The notes under the pieces: model-generated | Told to the model about the DNA's origin: nothing | Seen by the model: the letters and a program-made list of their open reading frames with translations, nothing else | The model's database searches: none | Translations under genes and position numbers: made by a program | Shown: piece after piece, positions 24,938 through 33,998 of the stretch | How positions within the stretch are numbered: the stretch's first letter is position 1 | Layout: each line of letters opens with the position of its first letter | DNA from: Planctomycetota bacterium | Lineage (GTDB): Bacteria > Planctomycetota > JAJSAM01 > JAJVHW01 | Direction: 5' to 3' | NCBI GenBank assembly: GCA_021776825.1 | Contig: JAJFFG010000079.1 | Span: 1-35,932 of the forward strand | Length of the DNA: 35,932 nt

Positions 24938-25900
24938 TTACTGCCCGGGGTTGCCGTGGCAGATTTCGACGGCGCGGAGCTTGTCGAAGCGGACCGAGCC
25001 GACGATGCGCGGGACGCTCAGGATGAAGTACGGCTGGGTGACCACGGTCGGGAAGACGCAGGAGCCCGTCGTGTCGGTCTCGATGTGCGAGACGACGTAG
25101 CCAAACGCGTCGCTGTTGGTCCCGCCGTGCTGGAGGCCGTTCGCCGGACTCGGCTGCAGGCCGCGCCAGACGGCGACGACCATGTCGGTCGTGAAGTCGA
25201 CGGTCGGCCGCGCGGGCGGTGGAATGCGATTGCTCGTGTGCTCCGTCCAGAGGTCCGCCCACGCGGCGTCGTCACGCACGACGATCGTGCGCGCGTCCTC
25301 GATGGCCGACGAGTCGCCCTGGGCGAGCATCACCACCGAGACGTTGCCGACGGGCGGCGTGACCGGTGGTTCGACCGGCTGACCCGCCTTGTCCGCGCGA
25401 TACTTCCAGCGGTCGTTCCTGTCGTCGAACGAGACCGTGCTGCGGTACGTGTTCGCTCCGAGGTTCAGCACGAGTTCGACGTCATCCGCGCCGGCGTCAC
25501 GGAGCGCCGTCAGATCCTGCTTGCGGGTCGTCAGCGTGAGGCGCCCGAGCAGCGTGTCGATCTGGACTCGCGCGCGGCGTCCGTCGCGGAAGCGCCAGAC
25601 GAAGCGGCTCCGCTTGCGAAGGCGCTTGCGCTCGGCGATCGGCGGCAACTCGAAGACGGTCGACCCGCCGACCGAGATGCTGAGATCCTCCTCGAACAGG
25701 TCGAGGCTCGCCGTGAGGTCATCTCCGGCGAAGCGTGCCTTGAGCGTGACGGAGTGATTCGCGGTGGCGCCGGCGCGGGGCGCCTTCACCTTGACGATGC
25801 ACTTCGCGACGTCGAGTGCTGGGTCGTCGTCGGCGCCGATGGCGGCTGCCGGGATCACGAGGAGCGCTGCCAGGAGCGCGGCGGTTCGAGCTCTGATCAT
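24938..25900 (-). CDS. Exported protein with C-terminal PrcB-like domain
   Basis: 320 aa. ATG 25900 has AAGGAAG seven bases upstream. Residues 1-23 are a Sec signal (AALLAALLVIPAAAIGA). The N-terminal half is beta-rich, with VTLKARFAGDDLTASLDLF and an Arg/Lys-rich strand around 95-115. A Pro/Val linker (PVEPPVTPPVG) leads to a C-terminal domain with AWADLWTEHTSNRIPPPARP, VDFTTDMVVAVWRGLQP, GYVVSHIE and a final strand. That is the pattern of the PrcB C-terminal domain (protease-complex subunit PrcB family). Its molecular role is not established here; no protease gene lies beside it. It is 74 bases after the next upstream gene on the same strand. Confidence 0.7.
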   Translation of the reverse strand: MIRARTAALLAALLVIPAAAIGADDDPALDVAKCIVKVKAPRAGATANHSVTLKARFAGDDLTASLDLFEEDLSISVGGSTVFELPPIAERKRLRKRSRFVWRFRDGRRARVQIDTLLGRLTLTTRKQDLTALRDAGADDVELVLNLGANTYRSTVSFDDRNDRWKYRADKAGQPVEPPVTPPVGNVSVVMLAQGDSSAIEDARTIVVRDDAAWADLWTEHTSNRIPPPARPTVDFTTDMVVAVWRGLQPSPANGLQHGGTNSDAFGYVVSHIETDTTGSCVFPTVVTQPYFILSVPRIVGSVRFDKLRAVEICHGNPGQ

Positions 25901-25974
25901 CGTCGTCTTCCTTCTCTCGCGCGGCGGGCCGTCGCTCCGTGACCTCGTCGGAGGCGTCGGCAACCTACCCCATT

Positions 25975-27009
25975 CTAACGGGACTCGTCGCCCTGACGAC
26001 CGGGCTGCGTGACCATCTTGGGTCGGCTGCGCCGCGAACGGATGTGCGGCCCGCCGGACTGCATGCTCCAGAGCTCGGCCCACACCTCGACGGTGGCGTC
26101 CGCCGGTGCCGCGAGCCGTCCCTCCGGCGCGTCCGCGAGACCACCCTTGCCGAAGAGCGGCACCATCCCGCCGGGCTCGATCGTGACCGCATCCCGTGAC
26201 TTGCCGGGGGCGCCGACCACGGTTGCCTGCCCGTTGTCGCCGTCCACGCGCCACGCGAGCGTCAGCCGCCACGCCGCCGGATCGATGGTGATCGGCTTCT
26301 CGCTCTGGTTCTGCACGTACGCCTTGCAGAGCTCGGCGACCTCGACCGGCGCCCCCGGCGTCAGCGTCCCCTTGAAGAGCGTCTCGATCTCGAGCGGGCG
26401 CACGATGGTGACGATGATCGGGTTGCTCTTCAGCTCGAACGGCTCGACGCCGGCGAGGGGCCCGAGGCCCTTGCCGTCCACCTCGCGACCGTCGTACGCG
26501 TAGTGCGCGGTCAGTCGCACGCGCCCCGCTTGCTGCAGGTCGAAGCGACGGTGCACGGCCATCCACGTTCCGTCGAGGGTCACGCGCTGCTGCTCGTCGA
26601 GCGTGCGCACCTCGTCGAGCCAGTCGCGGTCGAACTGCTTGCAGCGCGACACCGTCCGCGGAGCGAGCGGCTCCCAGTAGTCATGCAGGGTCTCGGTCTC
26701 GGCCGTGATGAAGACGTGCGGCTCGCGCCAGTTCCAGCCGCTGCCGTCACCCGGCATGACGATGCGGTAGGGCCTGTCCTTCGCCCCATTGACGAGCTCC
26801 AGACCGAGATCGATCGCCTGCCCGGGTTGGACCTGGCCGGGTTGGATCTGCCCGGGCTGGACCTGCCCGGGCCGGAACTGGTCCGACGACCGGAGCGTGA
26901 GCTCGAGTCGCAGATCGCGCTCCGAGTCCACCTGGGCCTGCGGACCGTCGGCCGCGACGGCCACCGTTGCCGCCAGGATCATCGCCAGCGCACCCGCCCG
27001 ACCGTTCAT
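25975..27009 (-). CDS. Exported beta-domain protein with PGQ repeats
   Basis: 344 aa from ATG 27009 with GGAG eight bases upstream. A Sec signal (LAMILAATVAVAADG) is followed by an extended segment, then four PGQ(V/I)Q-type pentapeptides (about residues 46-63) encoded by a 15-base DNA repeat. The body has beta-sandwich features similar in kind to the outer part of the second sigma fusion: VELGLELVNG-like strands, WREPHVFITAETETLHDYWEP, and a second unit from PLEIETLFKGTLTPGAPVEV. No catalytic motif is seen and I do not recognise the family. It is divergent from the channel gene with 87 bases between starts and probably cotranscribed with the PrcB-like gene. Confidence 0.7.
   Translation of the reverse strand: MNGRAGALAMILAATVAVAADGPQAQVDSERDLRLELTLRSSDQFRPGQVQPGQIQPGQVQPGQAIDLGLELVNGAKDRPYRIVMPGDGSGWNWREPHVFITAETETLHDYWEPLAPRTVSRCKQFDRDWLDEVRTLDEQQRVTLDGTWMAVHRRFDLQQAGRVRLTAHYAYDGREVDGKGLGPLAGVEPFELKSNPIIVTIVRPLEIETLFKGTLTPGAPVEVAELCKAYVQNQSEKPITIDPAAWRLTLAWRVDGDNGQATVVGAPGKSRDAVTIEPGGMVPLFGKGGLADAPEGRLAAPADATVEVWAELWSMQSGGPHIRSRRSRPKMVTQPGRQGDESR
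26820..26877. repeat. 15-base tandem repeat coding PGQxQ
   Basis: CCCGGGTTGGACCTG, GCCGGGTTGGATCTG, CCCGGGCTGGACCTG and a partial CCCGGGCCGGAACTG follow in phase. On the minus strand they encode PGQ(V/I)Q units. Confidence 0.7.
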
Positions 27010-27096
27010 ACCGTGTCTCCGACCACGCTTCTCTGACGCGCGCCACGTGCCGAGGTTCCGCGCGTGCCCGACTGTGCGTAGCCTACGCCCTCCATC

Positions 27097-29670
27097 GTGC
27101 CCCTCGATCCCCGCCGCCACCCGGCCTCAGGCCGCGAGACCCAGCCCTTGGAGCGGCGCAGCCCGATCGTGCGCTTCCTCGATCGGGCGGAGCGGCTCCT
27201 CGAGACCTACGCCGCCCGCGTCGTCCTCTCGACTCTGATCATCATCTCCGTACTGCCTTACGACGAACTCGTGGGCGTCGTCGGAGAACAGGTCCGCCTG
27301 CCCGGGATGGGCACGTTGGACAGCCTGTTCCTCGTGATCTTCGGGGCCGAGTTCCTGCTGCGCTTCGCCACCTACATCGTGCGCCGCCGCCAGGAGCGAA
27401 CGAGCCGATGGGAGCCGCTGCTCCTCGCGCTCGACTTCGTCGCCGTGGTCTCGTTCCTGCCGATCGAGCGCGTCATGCAGCTCCGCTGGGCGCGCCTGAT
27501 CCGCCTCTCGCGCATCATCCTGCTGCTCGGCTACTGGGGCGACATGGTTCGCGACCTCTGGTCGATCGTGACGTCGCGCGAGCGGCGCTTCCAGATCGCG
27601 TTCGTGATGTTCTCCGGCCTGACGCTCAGCTTCGCGGCGGCGGTGGTCGTGTGGTGGTTGCAGGAGGACCCGAAGGCCGTCGACGAGCGCCGGTCGTTCC
27701 TGGCGGTCCTGTGGGACAGCTTCCGTCAGGTCCAGGACCCCGGGAACCTCGTCGCCGAGCCGCGACCGCTGCTCACCGTCGTCGTCTCGCTCATCCTGAC
27801 GTTCGCCGGACTGCTGCTCTTTTCGTTCCTGATCGGTATCGGCACGACCGCGATCGAGGAACTGATGAAGCGCTCGCGCATGCAGCCCGTCGGCCTGCGC
27901 AATCACACGGTGATCCTCGGCCTCGGCGAGCACAGCCGCTTCCTGCTCGAGGAGTTCGCGGAGATCTACCGCAAGAACCGCCGCGTGCTGCGCTCCGCCG
28001 TGCTCGGCCCGACCGATCTCCCGCCGGACTCGATGACGGATCTGCTCGACGCGTTCAGCTACCGCCACGGCGATCCGGTCCGGGCCGACGACCTGTCGCG
28101 CGTGGACGTCGAGCGCGCCAAACGCGTGCTCGTGCTGGGGACGGATCCCGGTGATCCCGACTCGAGTGTCATCGCCTCGATCCTTGCCACTCGCGACCGC
28201 AACCCCGACGTCGAGCTCTTCCCGGACCTCGAGCACGAGAGCAGCCTCGCCGCGGCGCGCACGGCCGGCGGCCCGCGGACACACGTGGTCGGCTCCGGCT
28301 CGTTCGTCGGGAACTACATCGCGCAGAACGTCGCCAATCCCGGCATCTACCGCCTCTATCGCCAGTTGCTGACCTCGGCCGGCTGCGAGATCTACAGCTA
28401 CGTTTTCGACGCGGACGAGCACGCGCGTTTCGTCGCCCGGCACGGCGACGGTGCCTTCGACGGCTCGGCCATCCACGCTCGTGCGTTCGAGACCCACGGC
28501 GTCACCCTCGTCGGCTACTTCGTCGCGCTGCCCGACAGCAGGGAGCACGCGGTCGATGGACTTGATATCGTCCTCTGCCCGGTGGGGCGGACGGCACCGC
28601 CCGAGGTCTGTGTCGCTGATCGTCTCGATGTGCGTGCCGTGCGCGGCGTCGTGGGCGTGTCCCTCCGGTGGGAGGACGTTCGATCGCTGGCGCAGGCGAT
28701 GATCGCCGACCGCTGCCCGTCCGAGCCACTGCGGCCCGCGTCGCAGAGCTTCGACGAGCTCACGCTCGAGCGGACGGGGAGAGGCGTCAAGCGGGTCGTC
28801 ATCCTCGGTGACAGTCGGCGCATCCCGCGCGTCGTCGCCGATCTCGTGGCGTTCTACGGATCGCTCGCCGTGCGGTTGTTCGTCCGCGAGCCCGACCGTC
28901 TGAGCATCCTGGCTCGTGACCTCGCGAGCGCGCTGCGCCGTACCTGCGGTGACGTTGCCGTGGAGCGTGAAGACCACGCGGCGGGCGACGTCTCGCTTGC
29001 GGTCGACACCGCGCGTGGACGCGCCGACGTCCGTTTCAGCGTGGGCGACTGGAGCGACGCGACGCGCCTCGTCGACGACCCCGACGTGAGTCTCGCCACG
29101 ACCGATGTCCTGCTGCTCCTACCGCGCACGCGCGGCGCCGATGCGCTCGACGGTCAGGTTGCTCTCGACTGTCTGCAACTCGCCCAGGCCGACGTCGACG
29201 GCCGCATGTCGCATCCGGCCAGGTTCCGCGTGCTGGCGATGATCCAGGATCCGGTGAAGGGCGATCTCCTCGAGCGTCGCCTGGACGAGATGTCTCATGC
29301 GCCCGACGAGCGCTTCACCATCGTCTCGAGTGAGCGCGTGCGGCATCACTTCATCGTGCAGAACGTGTTCGTGCGGGGGCTGAACGCCGTCTACTTCCGG
29401 TTGTTCGAACCCGGCGGTCCGAGCATCTGTCGCGTGACGCCGCACGGACCCGGAGGCGGCCCGCCGACGGGCACGTTCCAGGCGTTCGACCTGGCGCGCC
29501 ATCTCGTCATCGAGAGTCGCTGCGTGCTCCTCGGGCTCGAGTTGGCCGATGGCGACGGCGATCCCGAGACGCTCCTCGATCCGCGCGCACTTCGTGAGTC
29601 CGGTCCGATCGAGTGGAGCCGCGTCCGGGCGCTGTATGTCCTGGGCGAGCTGAACGACTCGGCCGCTTGA
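27097..29670 (+). CDS. CASTOR/POLLUX-like cation channel with two RCK regions
   Basis: 857 aa from GTG 27097 (no clear ribosome binding site). Six membrane segments are suggested: about 42-58, 74-95, 106-122, 128-146, 165-188 and 225-250. The fourth, MQLRWARLIRLSRI, has Arg at 130, 133, 136 and 139, a voltage-sensor-type ladder. The pore loop FLAVLWDSFRQVQDPGNL (201-218) lacks the TVGYG of potassium channels but resembles the DAGN-type filter of CASTOR/POLLUX. A cytoplasmic Rossmann unit starts at NHTVILGLGEHS (269-280) and another at KRVVILGDSRRI (about 565), as in RCK/TrkA_N tandem proteins. It should pass monovalent or divalent cations under ligand control; the ion and ligand are unknown. 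It is alone on its strand. Confidence 0.8.
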   Translation: MPLDPRRHPASGRETQPLERRSPIVRFLDRAERLLETYAARVVLSTLIIISVLPYDELVGVVGEQVRLPGMGTLDSLFLVIFGAEFLLRFATYIVRRRQERTSRWEPLLLALDFVAVVSFLPIERVMQLRWARLIRLSRIILLLGYWGDMVRDLWSIVTSRERRFQIAFVMFSGLTLSFAAAVVVWWLQEDPKAVDERRSFLAVLWDSFRQVQDPGNLVAEPRPLLTVVVSLILTFAGLLLFSFLIGIGTTAIEELMKRSRMQPVGLRNHTVILGLGEHSRFLLEEFAEIYRKNRRVLRSAVLGPTDLPPDSMTDLLDAFSYRHGDPVRADDLSRVDVERAKRVLVLGTDPGDPDSSVIASILATRDRNPDVELFPDLEHESSLAAARTAGGPRTHVVGSGSFVGNYIAQNVANPGIYRLYRQLLTSAGCEIYSYVFDADEHARFVARHGDGAFDGSAIHARAFETHGVTLVGYFVALPDSREHAVDGLDIVLCPVGRTAPPEVCVADRLDVRAVRGVVGVSLRWEDVRSLAQAMIADRCPSEPLRPASQSFDELTLERTGRGVKRVVILGDSRRIPRVVADLVAFYGSLAVRLFVREPDRLSILARDLASALRRTCGDVAVEREDHAAGDVSLAVDTARGRADVRFSVGDWSDATRLVDDPDVSLATTDVLLLLPRTRGADALDGQVALDCLQLAQADVDGRMSHPARFRVLAMIQDPVKGDLLERRLDEMSHAPDERFTIVSSERVRHHFIVQNVFVRGLNAVYFRLFEPGGPSICRVTPHGPGGGPPTGTFQAFDLARHLVIESRCVLLGLELADGDGDPETLLDPRALRESGPIEWSRVRALYVLGELNDSAA

Positions 29671-29689
29671 CGATCACCGGCCCGCGCAG

Positions 29690-29848
29690 TTCACCACGGC
29701 GACACGGCGACACGGCGACACGGCGGACGTTGGAGACTGCGATGGGGGGGGAGGGGCCGAGGACGCGAGCGCGTCCTGGCCATCGCGTCGCGCGGCGTCG
29801 CCGCTCTTCGCCGTGTTTCGCTGCGTCGCCGTGCCGCCGTGGTGAGAA
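29690..29848. mobile_element. ~160-base element with imperfect terminal inverted repeats (ACCACGGCG type)
   Basis: The left end TTCACCACGGCGACACGGCG (29690-29709) continues as further GACACGGC repeats. The right end, read in reverse, is TTCTCACCACGGCGGCACGG then CGACGC, a good match. The interior has no gene. Similar CACCACGGNGNCACGG inverted elements are common in several phyla as small non-autonomous repeats. It sits between the converging channel and lipoprotein genes, starting 19 bases after the channel stop. Confidence 0.65.
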
Positions 29849-29855
29849 GGTCGAC

Positions 29856-30089
29856 CTAGCGCCCGTCGAGCGTCGTCGACTGGCGGCGGGAGCGCATGTC
29901 GCCCTCGGTGGCGAAGCCGGAGCGGCGGGCGTAACCGGGCGTTCCGGGGGGTGAGTCGGTCTGGTACGCGTTCCCGAGCGACGGGGCGACGAGCGCCAGC
30001 ACTCTCCCGGCGTCGACCGACGAGCAGCCCGTGGCTCCCCCGAGAGTCAGGAGAGCGAGGACCATGGCCAGGCTCAGAGCACGTCGCAT
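29856..30089 (-). CDS. Small lipoprotein, 77 aa
   Basis: ATG 30089 starts a typical lipoprotein signal, RRALSLAMVLALLTLGGATGC, with lipobox GATGC at about residue 22; a ribosome binding site is not evident. The mature part is short, with a helix (VDAGRVLALVAPSLGNAY) and a disordered basic tail. Function unknown. It is divergent from the molybdenum hydroxylase operon, and its stop lies eight bases from the repeat element. Confidence 0.5.
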   Translation of the reverse strand: MRRALSLAMVLALLTLGGATGCSSVDAGRVLALVAPSLGNAYQTDSPPGTPGYARRSGFATEGDMRSRRQSTTLDGR

Positions 30090-30166
30090 GCGTTCAGAGT
30101 ACGACACAGGGATCCCCGTGGCAGCCCCTCGCGTTACAACAGTCATCGGAACTGGGAGGAGACGCG

Positions 30167-30796
30167 ATGGCGAAAGGCAGCGACGGCGAGGGCGGCGTGC
30201 GGCGCCGCGACCTCTTCAAGAGCGCCGGGGCGGCTGCGGCCGCGAGTGCGTTCCTCAACCCGCTCCGGGCGTTCGGGCAGGAAGCGGGCGGGGGCACGGG
30301 CACGCCCTCGGTCGGGCCCGGCCCGGTCGAGATCGCCCTCGACGTGAACGGCGGCGAACGGAAACTCGCGGTTGAGCCGCGCCGAACGCTTCTCGATGCC
30401 CTCCGCGGCGACATGGATCTGACGGGTGCCAAGCGCGTCTGCGACCGCGGGACCTGCGGCGCGTGCACCGTCTGGATGAACGGGAAGCCCGTGTACTCCT
30501 GCATGGTCCTCGCCGTCGAGGCGGAGGGCAGCGAGATCACGACCGTCGAGGGCCTGGGCACGCCGGACAACATGCACGCCGTCCAGGCAGCCTTCGTCGC
30601 CGAGGACGCCCTGCAGTGCGGTTTCTGCACGCCCGGCTTCGTGATGTCGTGCGCGTGGGCCGTGAAGGAACACGGCACCGAGTTGACCGACGAGACTTTG
30701 CGCGAGAGCGTGTGCGGCAACCTCTGTCGCTGCGGGACCTACACCCACGTGGTGGCCGCGGCCCTATCGGCGGCGCGCGCTGCGGAGGGGGAGTAG
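30167..30796 (+). CDS. [2Fe-2S] subunit of a molybdenum hydroxylase, Tat-exported (PaoA-like)
   Basis: 209 aa. ATG 30167 follows GGGAGGAG at good spacing. The N-terminus has a twin-arginine signal, RRRDLFKSAGAAAAASAFL. Ferredoxin cluster ligands are C92, C97, C100 and C112; the second, helical-domain cluster uses C151, C154, C187 and C189 (CGFC, CRC). This arrangement is that of small xanthine-dehydrogenase/aldehyde-oxidoreductase subunits, and the Tat signal on this subunit alone is the plan of E. coli PaoABC, where the folded trimer is exported together. Substrate unknown. It is the first gene of a four-gene coupled operon. Confidence 0.92.
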   Translation: MAKGSDGEGGVRRRDLFKSAGAAAAASAFLNPLRAFGQEAGGGTGTPSVGPGPVEIALDVNGGERKLAVEPRRTLLDALRGDMDLTGAKRVCDRGTCGACTVWMNGKPVYSCMVLAVEAEGSEITTVEGLGTPDNMHAVQAAFVAEDALQCGFCTPGFVMSCAWAVKEHGTELTDETLRESVCGNLCRCGTYTHVVAAALSAARAAEGE

Positions 30797-30798
30797 TG

Positions 30799-33018
30799 GT
30801 GCCGCGCAAGGTGACGATCCAGGCCGGCGCAACCGGCGGTCCGACGAAGGACATCACCGTCGAGGTGCACGATCTCGACGCGACGCCCTGGGGTGCCGAC
30901 GCGAAGCTGACGCACGTCGGACGCGATCTGCCGCGGTTCGACGGCCCAGTGAAGGCGACCGGCGCCGCGCGGTACACGTACGACATCTTCCGGCCGAACA
31001 TGGCGTACTGCCGTCTCGTGCGCAGTCCGCACGCGCACGCGGTTGTGACGTCCGTTGACGTCTCCGCCGCGCGGCGTGTGCCCGGCGTGCTGGATGTCCT
31101 GGAGCTGATGAGGACCGGCGGCCGCATCACGTTTGCGGGCAAGGGCGTCGTAGCTGTCTGCGCGGAGACCGAGGAAGCCCTTGACGATGGCCTCCACGCC
31201 ATCGAGATCGCGTACGAAGTGCTGCCGACCGCCGTGACGACCGAGGACGCGGCGCGTGCCGGCGCCCCCCGGGTCGATCCCAAGCGAGCGAACAAGGTCA
31301 CGACCAAGCGCGGCGTGCAGAAGCGCGGTGACGCCGCGAAGGCGCTCGCTGGTGCGCACAAGAAGGTGTCCGGCATCTTCCGCACCGCCGTCCAGACGCA
31401 CTCGGCGCTCGAGCCGCACGGCTGTGTGGTCGAACCCAACGGCGATGGCACGTTCACGGTGTGGGCCTCGACGCAGGGCACGGGTTCGGTCCGCGGCGGG
31501 ATCGCGAAGGCCCTCGGCCTGAAACCCAACGAGGTGCGCGTGATCAGCGAGCACGTCGGCGGTGGGTTCGGTGCGAAGTTCGGGATCGACGAGTGGGACC
31601 GCGCGGCGGCGCTCTTCGCGCGCAAGCTCGACCGCCCGGTGAAGTCGATGATCAGTCGTCGAGCCGAGCACCTGGTGGCCGGCAACCGCCCCGACTCCAT
31701 CCAGGACCTCTCGCTCGGCTGCGACGAGAAGGGGAATCTGACGGCGTTGGCGGGCACTGTCCTCGGCACGCCGGGCAACGGCGCAGGCGGTGCGAACGCG
31801 GCCAACTCGCGCGTCTACCGCATCCCCAACCTCGACATGACCCAGTCGTCCGTCTCGACGTTCACGGGACGTCAACGGGCGTTCCGCGCGCCTGGTCATC
31901 CGCAAGGCGTGTTTGCGCTCGAAGGCGCGGTCGACATGCTGGCCCACGAGATGGGCGCGGACCCGCTCGCGTTCCGGCTGCAGAACGATCCGCATCCGCT
32001 GCGCCAGGCCCAGTGGCGGCTCGGCGCCGAACGCATCGGATGGGACGCGAAGCGCAAGGTCGCACCCGGGGCCGGCGCAGGACCGGTGCAGCGCGGCGTC
32101 GGGTGCGGCGCATCCGTATGGCGGTCGAGCGGGCGCGGCAAGTGGGTCGTGAATCTCGAGATCACGCGCGAGGGGTCGGTCACCGTCTCGAACGCCGTGC
32201 AGGACATCGGGACCGGCACACGCACGATCCTGGCGATCCTCGTGGCCGAGGAACTCGGCATCGCGCCGGGACGCGTCACGGTGCGCATCGGCGACACCGC
32301 GTCACCAGCCGGTCCTCCCAGCGGCGGCAGCACGACGGCTCCGTCTATCGGCCCCGCCGCGCGCGGGGCCGGCCGGCGCGCGAAGGAGCGCCTGCTCGAA
32401 CTGCTCGTCGGCGAGTGGGAGGTCGCGTCCGACGCCATTCGAATCGAGAACGGCGTGTTCACGGCGAGCGGCGGCAAGCGCGCCACGTTCGACGAAGCGT
32501 GCGCGTTGATCGGTCCGGAGGGCATCACCGTCTCTGGCCAACGCCGACGCAACTACGCGGGCTTCCACAACGAGACCGCCGGCTGTCAATTCGCCGAGGT
32601 CGCTGTCGACACCGAGACCGGCATCATCAAGGTCGAGCGCGTCGTCGCGGTGCACGACGCCGGGCGCATCATCGACCCCCTCACCGCGCGCAGCCAGGTG
32701 GTTGGCGGCGTCATCCAGGGCATCTCGTACGCGCTGTACGAGGAGCGGCAGATGGACCGCAATCTGGGCGACATGGTCAACCCGACGCTCGATACGTATC
32801 GCATCCTCGGCATCCGCGACTGCCCGCGGATCGACGCGCTGCTGACGACCATGTCGAGCGGCTTCAACAACGCCGGAATGATGGGCCTCGGTGAACCGAC
32901 CACGGTGCCGACTGCGGCAGCCGTCGCGAATGCCGTCTTCCACGCCACGGGAGTGCGGATGCTCACGCTGCCCATGACACCCCGAACCGTCCTCGCGGCG
33001 CTGCGAGGTGCGCGATGA
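30799..33018 (+). CDS. Molybdopterin-binding large subunit of a molybdenum hydroxylase (PaoC/XdhA-like)
   Basis: 739 aa. GTG at 30799 (or the adjacent one at 30796, which overlaps the previous TAG) follows GGAGGGGGAG. The family order is visible: GRDLPRFDGPVKATGAARYTYDI and LVRSPHAHA near the start, EHVGGGFGAKFG, AFRAPGHPQGVFALE, VQDIGTGTRTIL, and near the C-terminus MMGLGEPTTVPTAAAVANA with Glu699 as the catalytic base. No signal peptide is present, so export would be by hitch-hiking on the Tat signal of the small subunit. The substrate is probably an aldehyde or N-heterocycle; this cannot be decided from sequence. The stop overlaps the next start (ATGA). Confidence 0.92.
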   Translation: MPRKVTIQAGATGGPTKDITVEVHDLDATPWGADAKLTHVGRDLPRFDGPVKATGAARYTYDIFRPNMAYCRLVRSPHAHAVVTSVDVSAARRVPGVLDVLELMRTGGRITFAGKGVVAVCAETEEALDDGLHAIEIAYEVLPTAVTTEDAARAGAPRVDPKRANKVTTKRGVQKRGDAAKALAGAHKKVSGIFRTAVQTHSALEPHGCVVEPNGDGTFTVWASTQGTGSVRGGIAKALGLKPNEVRVISEHVGGGFGAKFGIDEWDRAAALFARKLDRPVKSMISRRAEHLVAGNRPDSIQDLSLGCDEKGNLTALAGTVLGTPGNGAGGANAANSRVYRIPNLDMTQSSVSTFTGRQRAFRAPGHPQGVFALEGAVDMLAHEMGADPLAFRLQNDPHPLRQAQWRLGAERIGWDAKRKVAPGAGAGPVQRGVGCGASVWRSSGRGKWVVNLEITREGSVTVSNAVQDIGTGTRTILAILVAEELGIAPGRVTVRIGDTASPAGPPSGGSTTAPSIGPAARGAGRRAKERLLELLVGEWEVASDAIRIENGVFTASGGKRATFDEACALIGPEGITVSGQRRRNYAGFHNETAGCQFAEVAVDTETGIIKVERVVAVHDAGRIIDPLTARSQVVGGVIQGISYALYEERQMDRNLGDMVNPTLDTYRILGIRDCPRIDALLTTMSSGFNNAGMMGLGEPTTVPTAAAVANAVFHATGVRMLTLPMTPRTVLAALRGAR

Positions 33019-33998
33019 AGGCGTTCCGCTACCTGCGTCCCGCGTCCGTCGAGGAGGCCGTCAAGACGTCCACGCCCGAGACGGCCATGCTGAAGGCCGG
33101 CGGGATGGACCTGCTCGACCTGATGAAGGAGCGCGTCCTCACACCCGACGACGTCGTTCAGGTCCCGGCCGTGCCGGAACGCGTGCGCCGCGTGATGACG
33201 GGGCCGGACGGCATGCTGCTCGTCGGCGCGCTCGTCACGCTGGCCGAACTGGCCGAGGCGATGGCGGGGCCGCTGCCCGAGGTGGCGCACGCAGCGTCTC
33301 TCGCCGCGAGTCCGCAGATCCGGCACCGCGCGACCGTCGGCGGCAACCTCTGCCAGCACACGCGCTGCGGCTACTTCCGGCTGCTCTCCATGCCGTGCTG
33401 GAAGCGCGGTGACAAGGAGTGCCCGGTGCTCCAGGAGGGGGGCGTCCAGGAGAACGCCGGCATCTTCTCGAACGGGAGCTGCGCGTGCGCGCACCCGGCG
33501 AGTCTGCCGCCGGTGTTCGCCGCGCTCGACTCGCTGGTGATGATCCAGGGGGCGAAGCTGGAACGGACGATCCCGATCGCCGATCTCTACGCGCCGCCGA
33601 AGCGCGGCAAACTGACCGATACGACGCTGGCTGCCGGCGAGGTGCTCACGCGCGTACTCATCCCGCCGCAGGGAGACGCGCAGCTCGGCTACTCCGAGAT
33701 CCGCCAGAAGGAGGCCTTCGACTGGCCGCTCGTCTCCGCCGCGGCGCGCGTCGTCCTGCGCGGTGGCAAGATCGCTGCGGCGAACATCTGGCTCGGTTCG
33801 GTCGCGCCGACACCGCATCGCGCGGTCGCCGCGGAGAAGGCGCTGATGGGCAAGCCGTTCGACGACGCGACCATCCAGATGGCCGCGGCCGCCGTCGCCG
33901 ACGGAGCGACGCCGCTGCCGGGCAACTCGTACAAGGCCGAGCTCGCCACCGTCGCCGTCAAGCGCGCGCTGCTTCGTGCGGCGGGGAGGACGAAGTGA
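33015..33998 (+). CDS. FAD subunit with extra iron-sulfur insertion (PaoB-like)
   Basis: 327 aa, starting inside ATGA with the previous stop. FAD-binding features are KAGGMDLLDLMKE (the GGTDL-type motif), VGALVTLAEL and RHRATVGGNLCQ. Between about 115 and 160 it carries a Cys-rich insertion: CQHTRCGYFR, PCWKRGDKECPVL and NGSCACAHPASLPP. That insertion is the mark of the PaoB and 4-hydroxybenzoyl-CoA-reductase beta type with an added [4Fe-4S] cluster. Electrons would pass from the molybdenum site via two [2Fe-2S] clusters to FAD. The gene order is A-C-B, not the E. coli A-B-C. Its stop overlaps the next start (GTGA). Confidence 0.9.
   Translation: MKAFRYLRPASVEEAVKTSTPETAMLKAGGMDLLDLMKERVLTPDDVVQVPAVPERVRRVMTGPDGMLLVGALVTLAELAEAMAGPLPEVAHAASLAASPQIRHRATVGGNLCQHTRCGYFRLLSMPCWKRGDKECPVLQEGGVQENAGIFSNGSCACAHPASLPPVFAALDSLVMIQGAKLERTIPIADLYAPPKRGKLTDTTLAAGEVLTRVLIPPQGDAQLGYSEIRQKEAFDWPLVSAAARVVLRGGKIAAANIWLGSVAPTPHRAVAAEKALMGKPFDDATIQMAAAAVADGATPLPGNSYKAELATVAVKRALLRAAGRTK

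Noticed and set aside
27127..28977. 616-codon minus frame inside the channel gene
   Set aside because: Antisense shadow without start signal or recognisable domain.
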